A DNA stretch of 5,882 bases from the NCBI GenBank assembly GCA_003538495.1, contig DPSD01000686.1, forward strand, positions 1 to 5,882. Reading direction: 5' to 3'. This stretch comes from Accumulibacter sp. (GTDB lineage: Bacteria; Pseudomonadota; Gammaproteobacteria; Burkholderiales; Rhodocyclaceae). The position numbers were made by a program, and so were the translations under genes. The notes under the pieces were generated by a model. The model was not told where the DNA came from, made no database searches, and saw nothing but the letters and a program-made list of their open reading frames with translations. Of the stretch, positions 1 to 5,445 are shown in pieces (position 1 is the stretch's first letter; every line of letters starts with the position of its first letter).

Positions 1-1
1 G

Positions 2-871
2 TTCGACATCAAGACGATCAACCTCAATCCGTCGATTGCCTATCGGGTCAACGACATGGTATCGCTGGGCGCCGGCGTGAGCTGGCAGAAAATCGAGGCG
101 GATTACTATCGTCAGGCAGCCATCGTCCCGGGCGCATCCGGGGTCAGAGCGCATCTGAGTATCGACGATGATGCCTGGGGCTGGAACATCGGTGCCTTGT
201 TTACACTTTCGCCATCGACCAAGGTCGGCTTGTCGTATCGCTCGACCGTCCAGTTCCATACCGACGGAAAAGTCAAACTGAATGGCGATGGTACTGCAGC
301 TGGCAATGCCACCGCCTTGGGCCTGGCAAATGCCGGTGGGGCGAGCGATGTCGAGGCCGACCTCAAGGTTCCGGGCGCCTTCATTCTGAGCGTTTCGCAG
401 CAGCTGAGCGACCGCTGGGAGATGCTGGGCGATGTCTCCTGGACGGGATGGAGTTCGATTCAGGACGTCGACATCATGCGCACCTCGGGAGTTCTCTCGG
501 GCAGCGCGGCGCAGATTCTGCACGCCGATTTCGACGACACCTGGCGGGTTGCCCTGGGCGCCAACTACAAGTACACGGATGCGATCAAGTTCATGTTCGG
601 GATCGCCTACGACCAGACGCCGGTCAAGAATGCGAGCACGCGTCTGACTTCTCTGCCGGACAACGATCGCACGTGGTTCACCGTCGGTACGCAGTGGAAG
701 CCGGCAAAGGAACAGACTCTTGAACTGGGTCTGGCCTACCTCTATATCCCGAAGACGAACATCAACCAGAATGAAAGCAGCGTCAATCCGCTGACCAATC
801 GTGGCACGGTTACCGGTAGCTATGATTCCAGTGTCTGGATTCTCGGTGCGCAGTACTCCATGGCCTTCTGA
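2..871 (+). CDS. fadL: FadL/OmpP1/TodX-family outer-membrane long-chain fatty acid transporter, 5'-truncated
   Basis: This is the C-terminal 289 residues of an outer-membrane beta-barrel that lets long-chain fatty acids or similar hydrophobic compounds into the periplasm. The reading frame is open from base 2, so the start, signal peptide and N-terminal hatch (with the family's NPA motif) lie upstream of the window. The first visible stretch, INLNPSIAYRVND followed by SLGAGVSW, is typical of FadL. The rest alternates amphipathic strands with polar loops (for example STKVGLSYRSTVQFH, ATALGLANAGG, and WRVALGANYKYTDAIKFMFGIAYDQTPV). The protein ends in WILGAQYSMAF, and a C-terminal Phe is the usual signal for barrel assembly by the BAM complex. 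FadL proteins usually have about 400-450 residues, so roughly two thirds is visible. The fatty-acid oxidation operon directly downstream supports a fatty-acid role, but aromatic-hydrocarbon porins of the TodX type share this fold and cannot be excluded. Confidence 0.9.
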   Translation, partial: FDIKTINLNPSIAYRVNDMVSLGAGVSWQKIEADYYRQAAIVPGASGVRAHLSIDDDAWGWNIGALFTLSPSTKVGLSYRSTVQFHTDGKVKLNGDGTAAGNATALGLANAGGASDVEADLKVPGAFILSVSQQLSDRWEMLGDVSWTGWSSIQDVDIMRTSGVLSGSAAQILHADFDDTWRVALGANYKYTDAIKFMFGIAYDQTPVKNASTRLTSLPDNDRTWFTVGTQWKPAKEQTLELGLAYLYIPKTNINQNESSVNPLTNRGTVTGSYDSSVWILGAQYSMAF

Positions 872-889
872 AGGCTGCACGCTTCGCAG

Positions 890-917
890 AAAAGCCCCGC
901 TGCCGGGGCTTTTTTTT
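890..917 (+). terminator. Rho-independent terminator of the fadL-like gene
   Basis: A perfect 10-bp stem pairs 890-899 (AAAAGCCCCG) with 904-913 around a CTGC tetraloop. The 3' arm runs into an eight-T tract at 910-917. It begins 18 bases after the fadL stop codon. This is a textbook intrinsic terminator and separates fadL transcription from the beta-oxidation operon downstream. Confidence 0.93.
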
Positions 918-970
918 CGCCCCGACCTTGCCAAGCCCGTGCCTTCGCAAGCTAAAGTTCCGGTGCCTGC

Positions 971-998
971 TTGACGAAGATCACCAGTACGGTATAAT
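971..998 (+). promoter_or_regulatory. Sigma-70 promoter of the beta-oxidation operon
   Basis: The -35 box TTGACG (971-976, one mismatch to consensus) and the -10 box TATAAT (993-998, perfect) are separated by 16 bp. Transcription should start near 1005, giving a leader of about 84 nt before the TTG start at 1089. The position just after the fadL terminator, and the palindrome overlapping its downstream edge, support a genuine regulated promoter. Confidence 0.85.
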
Positions 999-1015
999 TC
1001 AAACGTTCGTTTGAA
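998..1015 (+). promoter_or_regulatory. Palindromic operator, PsrA/FadR-type TetR-family site
   Basis: TTCAAACGTTCGTTTGAA is a perfect inverted repeat of two 8-bp arms around a central TT. Its core CAAAC-N4-GTTTG fits the motif described for PsrA of Pseudomonas, (G/C)AAAC-N2-4-GTTT(G/C). PsrA is a TetR-family repressor of fatty-acid oxidation genes that is released by long-chain fatty acids. The site shares its first base with the last base of the -10 box and covers the predicted transcription start, so a bound dimer would block RNA polymerase. Which regulator binds here (PsrA, a betaproteobacterial equivalent, or another TetR protein) cannot be told from the window, because no regulator gene is present. 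Confidence 0.75.
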
Positions 1016-1076
1016 CACCTTCGTGCGCTAGTGCTGCTACGGTGCTCCGGGCGAGCGCAAGCGACTCAACCCATAC

Positions 1077-1085
1077 AAGGAGGAT
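1077..1085 (+). promoter_or_regulatory. Strong ribosome binding site that sets a TTG start
   Basis: AAGGAGGAT is nearly fully complementary to the 3' end of 16S rRNA and lies 3 nt before the TTG at 1089 (5 nt from the end of GGAGG). Upstream in this frame there is a TAG stop at 1029 and no other ATG, GTG or TTG between it and 1089. The next in-frame ATG, at 1137, falls inside the NAD-binding glycine loop, so TTG is the only workable start. Confidence 0.9.
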
Positions 1086-1088
1086 AGC

Positions 1089-3482
1089 TTGAGCAACTTC
1101 ATAGTACGCAAGGCCGCGGTACTCGGGGCGGGCGTGATGGGCGCGCAGATCGCCGCGCACCTCGCCAACGCCGAAGTGCCGGTGGTGCTTTTCGACCTGC
1201 CAGCCAGGGATGGCGACGCCAACGGAATCGTCAACCGGGCCATCGAAGCGCTCCGGAAGCTTGAGCCGTCGCCGTTGGCCAGCAAGGACCGCGTGAACTA
1301 CATCGACGCGGCCAATTACTCGCAACACCTCGACCAGTTGCGGGGCTGCGACCTGATCATCGAAGCGATCGCCGAGAAGACCGACTGGAAAGACGACCTC
1401 TATCGGCAGATCGCGCCCTTCGTCTCGGCCGACGCGATCATCGCCTCGAACACCTCGGGCCTGTCGATCAACCGCTTGTCGGAAGCGCTGCCCGAGGCGC
1501 TGCGTTCGCGCTTCTGCGGCATTCATTTCTTCAATCCGCCGCGCTACATGCACCTCGTCGAACTGATCGCGACGCGGCGAACCGATCCCGCACTGCTCGA
1601 CAATCTCGAATCCTGGCTGGTCTCGCGTCTCGGCAAGGGAATCGTTCGCGCGCTCGACACGCCGAACTTCGTCGCCAACCGCGTCGGCGTCTTCTCGATG
1701 CTCGCCGTGATGCATCATACCCAGCGCCTGGGGCTTGGCTTCGACGTCGTCGACGCGCTTACCGGGCCGATCATCGGCCGCCCGAAGAGTGCCACCTATC
1801 GTACCGCCGACGTGGTCGGGCTCGATACCCTGGCGCACGTCATCAAGACCATGCAGGATACCCTGCCCGACGATCCCTGGCATGCCTATTACGCCGTCCC
1901 GGGATGGCTGGCGGCGTTGATCGGAAAGGGTGCGCTGGGGCAGAAGACGCGCTGCGGCATTTTCAGGAAAGACGGCCGGGCGATCAAGGTCCTCGACCTC
2001 GCTGCGCAGGACTACCGTGAGAGCGCCGCCGACATCGACCCGAGCGTACTGGCGATCCTCAAGAACCGCGATCCGGCCGGGAAGTTCGCGCAGCTGCGCG
2101 CCAGTGACCATCCGCAGGCGCAGTTCCTGTGGTCGATCTTCCGCGATATCTTCCATTACGCCGCTTTCCACCTCGCCGAGATTGCCGCCAACGCCCGCGA
2201 TCTCGACTTTGCCATGCGCTGGGGCTTCGGCTGGGCGCAGGGTCCGTTCGAGAGCTGGCAGGCGGCGGGTTGGCAGGAGATTGCCGAGGCGGTCAAGGCC
2301 GACGTCGACGGCGGTCGGGCGATGAGCCGGGCAGCGCTGCCGGCGTGGGTCTTCGGCCAGGTCGCACAAGCCGGCGCCGGCGTCCACACCCCGCAGGGAT
2401 CGTACTCGGCGAGCGCCGACGCTTATCAGCCACGCTCGGCCTTGCCCGTCTATCAGCGACAGGTCTTTCCCGAGCGGGTATTGAGTGAGCAGGCGGTCGT
2501 CGGCAGCACGGTGTGGGAAAACGAAGGTGTGCGTTTGTGGACCTTGCCGCAGCTCGATGACGGCGTCGCCATCGTCAGCATCAAGACCAGAAACCATACC
2601 CTGGGCCGCGATGTGATCGTCGGCCTGCAGCAAGCGATTGCCCGCGCCGAGGCCGAGTACTGTGCGCTGGTGCTGTGGCACGAAGCGCCGTTCGCCTTTG
2701 GCGCCAACCTCAAGGAAGTCACCGAAGCGATCGCTGCTGGCCAGTTCGACCTCCTGGAACAATACGTTGCCGAGTTCCAGAACACCTCGATGGCGCTGAA
2801 GTACGCCAAGGTGCCGGTGGTCGCCGCAGTGCAGGGCATGGCGCTGGGCGGTGGTTGCGAGTTCCTGATGCACGCCGCCAAACGGGTGATCGCGCTCGAG
2901 AGCTACATCGGCCTGGTCGAAGCCGGCGTCGGTCTGATCCCGGCGGGTGGCGGCTGCAAGGAGTTCGCCATCCGCGCCGCGGAGCACGCGGCGAAGACCG
3001 CCGGCAACGACCCGTTCGAGTTCATCCAGCCGGTGTTCATGACCATCGCCATGGCGACGGTGTCGAAAAGCGGCGCGCAGGCGAGGGAACTGGGTTTCGC
3101 CGTTAGCTCGGACACGATCGTCTTCAACGCCAACGAACTGCTTTACATTGCCCTGCGTGAGGCACGCGGTCTGGCCGAGTCGGGCTATTACCCACGCCTG
3201 TCACCGCGCCGGATCAAGGTGGCCGGCCGTACCGGTATCGCCAACTGCGAAATGATGCTTGCCAACATGAAGGAAGGCGGGATGATTTCCGCGCACGATT
3301 ATGTGGTGGCCAGGGCGGCGGCAACTGCGCTCTGTGGCGGCGATGTCGAGACCGGATCACTGGTCGACGAGCAGTGGCTGTTGAGCGTCGAACGTCAGCT
3401 TTTTGTCGAACTGCTGAAGAATGAGAAGACGCAGCAGCGTATCCGGCACACGCTGGAAACCGGCAAGCCTCTACGTAACTGA
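1089..3482 (+). CDS. fadN: Bifunctional 3-hydroxyacyl-CoA dehydrogenase / enoyl-CoA hydratase (FadN-type domain order)
   Basis: This 797-residue cytoplasmic enzyme is predicted to carry out two middle steps of beta-oxidation: hydration of trans-2-enoyl-CoA, then NAD-dependent oxidation of 3-hydroxyacyl-CoA. The dehydrogenase comes first. It has a Rossmann loop G13-x-G15-x-x-G18, Ser123 in SNTSGL, His146 in IHFFNP, Glu158 in LVEL and Asn197 in NFVANRVG, which match the catalytic and binding residues of the HADH family. A C-terminal dehydrogenase domain spans about 190-280, and a second copy-like segment about 345-420. The crotonase domain covers about 485-670, with oxyanion-loop sequence FAFGANLKEV, GGGCE (Glu591) and Glu611 in GLVEAGVGLIP. 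The 20-residue spacing of these two glutamates equals that in mammalian enoyl-CoA hydratase. The order is reversed relative to E. coli FadB but matches Bacillus FadN. The thiolase follows 28 bp downstream. Both active sites look intact. Some annotations would call this fadB. Confidence 0.93.
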   Translation: MSNFIVRKAAVLGAGVMGAQIAAHLANAEVPVVLFDLPARDGDANGIVNRAIEALRKLEPSPLASKDRVNYIDAANYSQHLDQLRGCDLIIEAIAEKTDWKDDLYRQIAPFVSADAIIASNTSGLSINRLSEALPEALRSRFCGIHFFNPPRYMHLVELIATRRTDPALLDNLESWLVSRLGKGIVRALDTPNFVANRVGVFSMLAVMHHTQRLGLGFDVVDALTGPIIGRPKSATYRTADVVGLDTLAHVIKTMQDTLPDDPWHAYYAVPGWLAALIGKGALGQKTRCGIFRKDGRAIKVLDLAAQDYRESAADIDPSVLAILKNRDPAGKFAQLRASDHPQAQFLWSIFRDIFHYAAFHLAEIAANARDLDFAMRWGFGWAQGPFESWQAAGWQEIAEAVKADVDGGRAMSRAALPAWVFGQVAQAGAGVHTPQGSYSASADAYQPRSALPVYQRQVFPERVLSEQAVVGSTVWENEGVRLWTLPQLDDGVAIVSIKTRNHTLGRDVIVGLQQAIARAEAEYCALVLWHEAPFAFGANLKEVTEAIAAGQFDLLEQYVAEFQNTSMALKYAKVPVVAAVQGMALGGGCEFLMHAAKRVIALESYIGLVEAGVGLIPAGGGCKEFAIRAAEHAAKTAGNDPFEFIQPVFMTIAMATVSKSGAQARELGFAVSSDTIVFNANELLYIALREARGLAESGYYPRLSPRRIKVAGRTGIANCEMMLANMKEGGMISAHDYVVARAAATALCGGDVETGSLVDEQWLLSVERQLFVELLKNEKTQQRIRHTLETGKPLRN

Positions 3483-3496
3483 GCAACCGAGCGAGC

Positions 3497-3503
3497 AAGG
3501 AGA
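3497..3503 (+). promoter_or_regulatory. Ribosome binding site deciding the thiolase start
   Basis: AAGGAGA lies 7 nt upstream of ATG 3511. The same frame stays open upstream to an ATG at 3421, which would add 30 residues (MRRRSSVSGTRWKP...) encoded inside the preceding gene and unlike any thiolase N-terminus. The ribosome binding site and the normal thiolase start MSKQIQEAYIVAATRLPVG both favour 3511. Confidence 0.85.
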
Positions 3504-3510
3504 ACCGAAC

Positions 3511-4713
3511 ATGAGCAAACAGATTCAGGAGGCGTACATTGTCGCGGCCACGCGGCTGCCGGTCGGCCGGCGCAAAGGCATGTTGGGACACGTTCGTCCA
3601 GATGACATGCTGGCGCACGCCATCGCTTCGGTACTGGCGCAGGCGCCGGCGATCGACCCGGCGCTGGTCGAGGACGTGATCGTCGGTTGCGCGATGCCCG
3701 AAGCCGAGCAGGGGATGAACGTGGCGCGTATCGGCCTGCTGCTGGCCGGCCTGCCGAACACCGTCCCGGGGGTCACGATCAACCGCTTCTGCGCTTCCGG
3801 CGTGCAGGCGGTGGCGATGGCGGCCGACCGCATCCGCCTGGGTGAAGCGGAGGTGATGATCGCCGCCGGCACCGAAACGATGTCGCTGATGAACCAGATC
3901 ATGGGCAACAAGATTGCTCTCAACCCGGCCATCTTCGAGAAGGAGGAGAACTACTCGATCGCTTTCGGGATGGGGCTTACCGCCGAGAAGGTCGCTGCGC
4001 AGTGGAAAATATCGCGCGAGGACCAGGACGCCTTCGCCGTCGCTTCGCACCAGAAGGCCTGTGCGGCGATTGCTGCCGGCCACTTCAAGGCCGAGATTTC
4101 ACCGTACGCGGTCACCGCACGCGTGCCGAACCTGCAGACAGGTGAAGTGCAGGTCAGGCAGTACCTGGCCGAGACCGACGAGGGGCCGCGTGCCGACAGC
4201 AGCATTGAGCGCCTTGCCCGCTTGCGGCCGGTGTTCGCCGCGCGTGGTTCGGTGACCGCCGGCAACAGCTCGCAGATGTCGGACGGGGCAGCGGCGGTGC
4301 TGGTCGTTTCGGAAAAGAGCCTCAAACAGTTCAACTTGCGTCCGCTGGCGCGCTTCGCCGGTTTCGCGGTGGCCGGCGTCGCTCCCGAGATCATGGGTAT
4401 CGGCCCGGTCGAAGCCATTCCCCGCGTGCTCAGACAGGCCGGCATTCGGCAGGACGAGGTGGACTGGTTCGAGCTGAACGAGGCCTTCGCCGCGCAGGCA
4501 CTGGCCGTAGTGCGCACGCTTGATCTCGATCCGGCCAAGGTCAACCCACTCGGAGGCGCGATCGCGCTCGGCCACCCGCTTGGCGCGACCGGTGCGGTCA
4601 GGACCGCGACGCTGGTGCACGGGCTGCAGCGCACCCGGCAGCGATACGGCATGGTGACCATGTGCATCGGTACCGGGATGGGCGCGGCAGGGCTGTTCGA
4701 AGCGCTCCTCTAG
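3511..4713 (+). CDS. fadA: 3-ketoacyl-CoA thiolase (acetyl-CoA C-acyltransferase)
   Basis: This 400-residue enzyme catalyses the last step of the beta-oxidation cycle, cleaving 3-ketoacyl-CoA with CoA to give acetyl-CoA and a shortened acyl-CoA. Features seen include the N-terminal AYIVAATRLPVGRRKG, the nucleophile Cys94 in NRFCASGVQAV, NEAFA at 323-327, His355 in GGAIALGHPLGATGA, and the second active-site Cys385 in CIGTGMG. The last motif has Thr where Gly is common; that is a variable position in the thiolase signature. The length is typical of thiolases with about 390-400 residues. It starts 28 bp after the dehydrogenase/hydratase stop codon and has its own ribosome binding site, with no promoter or terminator between, so the two genes are almost certainly one operon encoding the two subunits of a trifunctional-type system. 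Biosynthetic acetoacetyl-CoA thiolases (PhaA/AtoB) are close relatives, but the neighbour favours the degradative role. Confidence 0.93.
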   Translation: MSKQIQEAYIVAATRLPVGRRKGMLGHVRPDDMLAHAIASVLAQAPAIDPALVEDVIVGCAMPEAEQGMNVARIGLLLAGLPNTVPGVTINRFCASGVQAVAMAADRIRLGEAEVMIAAGTETMSLMNQIMGNKIALNPAIFEKEENYSIAFGMGLTAEKVAAQWKISREDQDAFAVASHQKACAAIAAGHFKAEISPYAVTARVPNLQTGEVQVRQYLAETDEGPRADSSIERLARLRPVFAARGSVTAGNSSQMSDGAAAVLVVSEKSLKQFNLRPLARFAGFAVAGVAPEIMGIGPVEAIPRVLRQAGIRQDEVDWFELNEAFAAQALAVVRTLDLDPAKVNPLGGAIALGHPLGATGAVRTATLVHGLQRTRQRYGMVTMCIGTGMGAAGLFEALL

Positions 4714-4742
4714 CAACTGGTCGTCCCGCCGCGCACGATGGC

Positions 4743-4798
4743 CATTGAGGCGGAACAAGTGTCTGGCATAATGTCCGGCAAACACGGTCATTGAGGCG
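4743..4798 (+). repeat. Direct repeat pair CATTGAGGCG
   Basis: The 10-mer CATTGAGGCG occurs at 4743-4752 and again at 4789-4798, 46 bp apart. The first copy contains the predicted -35 box and the second contains the GAGG ribosome binding site of the next gene. It may be a small local duplication, a regulator site, or chance. Confidence 0.5.
4745..4772 (+). promoter_or_regulatory. Candidate promoter for the DUF2802-like gene
   Basis: TTGAGG (4745-4750) and CATAAT (4767-4772) are spaced by 16 bp. A TG dinucleotide at 4764-4765, one base before the -10 box, makes an extended -10 element. The start would be near 4779, leaving a leader of about 24 nt. No intrinsic terminator is visible between the thiolase stop and this point, so read-through from the fatty-acid operon is also possible. 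Confidence 0.6.
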
Positions 4799-4802
4799 CG
4801 CC

Positions 4803-5429
4803 ATGGATCTCGAGCTACTGGGCAGTCTGGGTTGGCGCGAAGCTTTGATCGCGATCATCGTCCTGCTGGTCGCCTATATCATCGTGATTTTTCTGCGGAT
4901 GCGGCGCCTACAGGGCGAGTTGCGCGGCGCCGCGGTGCCGCCACTGGACGTACAGTCGGCGCTGGCCGCTTACGGCGGCATCCAGGAAGCGGAGTCAGCG
5001 GCGGAGGTGGCCGCCGAGCTACCGGTCGCCGCGGCCGGGTCGGCCGCCCCTGTCGTTCCGGAAACGCCGGTAGCCGAAGCCGAGTTGCCTTCACTGGTCG
5101 AATCCGCCCAGCCGGCCTTCGCCTGGAACGAGCCGCCGCCGGAGATCCCGGGGCAGGCGCTGATCGATGCCCTCCAACGCGATGTCTATCAGTTGCGTTG
5201 CGAGCTCGATGAGTTGCGCGGCAACCTGCAGACCGCTCGCGAGGACTTCCGACACCAGTTGGCGCAGGTCTCCGGGTCGCCGCCAGCCGCTACACCGCTG
5301 TACAACGACGCGATGCAGATGGCGGCCCAGGGCCAGGACGCCGGCACCATCGCGCGCCACTGCGGCATTGCGCGCGCCGAGGCCGACCTGGTGGTGGCGC
5401 TGGTGCGCAATCGCAACGATGGTCCTTAG
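4803..5429 (+). CDS. Membrane-anchored coiled-coil protein with C-terminal DUF2802-like domain
   Basis: This is a 208-residue protein of unknown function. One transmembrane helix spans about 12-31 (EALIAIIVLLVAYIIVIFL) and is followed by RMRR, so by the positive-inside rule the body should face the cytoplasm. Residues 40-115 are an Ala/Pro/Glu-rich linker of low complexity. Residues 118-155 (ALIDALQRDVYQLRCELDELR and on) look like a coiled coil. The end, from YNDAMQMAAQGQDAGTIARHCGIARAEADLVV, resembles DUF2802 and has the shape of a helix-turn-helix (GTIARHCGIARAEADLV), as in proteins that recognise DNA or pack as small helical bundles. The start was put at ATG 4803 because GAGG lies 6 nt upstream; a TTG at 4791 in the same frame would add MRRA but overlaps that ribosome binding site. 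DUF2802 genes occur near motility genes in pseudomonads, but nothing here links this copy to motility. Confidence 0.75.
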   Translation: MDLELLGSLGWREALIAIIVLLVAYIIVIFLRMRRLQGELRGAAVPPLDVQSALAAYGGIQEAESAAEVAAELPVAAAGSAAPVVPETPVAEAELPSLVESAQPAFAWNEPPPEIPGQALIDALQRDVYQLRCELDELRGNLQTAREDFRHQLAQVSGSPPAATPLYNDAMQMAAQGQDAGTIARHCGIARAEADLVVALVRNRNDGP

Positions 5430-5430
5430 C

Positions 5431-5437
5431 AGAGGGG
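5431..5437 (+). promoter_or_regulatory. Ribosome binding site favouring ATG 5446
   Basis: AGAGGGG ends 8 nt before ATG 5446. A second in-frame ATG at 5419 would add nine residues (MVLSRGARA) and overlap the end of the preceding gene by 11 nt, but it has no recognisable Shine-Dalgarno upstream. The later start is preferred; translational coupling from the earlier one stays possible. Confidence 0.55.
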
Positions 5438-5445
5438 CGCGGGCG

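Noticed and set aside
998..1015. Reading the palindrome as a transcription terminator or attenuator hairpin
   Set aside because: There is no T tract after it, the loop would be only 2 nt, and it overlaps the -10 box and start point, which fits an operator rather than an RNA structure.
999..2987. A 662-codon open frame on the - strand opposite the dehydrogenase/hydratase gene
   Set aside because: It lies almost wholly antisense to a gene with complete catalytic motifs. Its product is rich in Arg, Asp, Gly and His with no recognisable domain, as expected from the complement of GC-rich codons. It also runs through the operon promoter.
3421..3510. An N-terminal extension of the thiolase by 30 residues from ATG 3421
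   Set aside because: It would overlap the preceding gene, has no ribosome binding site, and extends past the normal thiolase N-terminus; ATG 3511 has AAGGAGA at good spacing.
3214..4083. A 289-codon - strand open frame across the junction of the two beta-oxidation genes
   Set aside because: It is antisense to two well-supported genes, shows no domain or credible start region, and has a composition typical of shadow frames.
4977..5120. The Ala/Pro-rich stretch of the DUF2802-like protein as a frameshift or degraded region
   Set aside because: The frame stays open and leads into a sensible coiled coil and C-terminal domain; such linkers are common after membrane anchors in GC-rich genomes.
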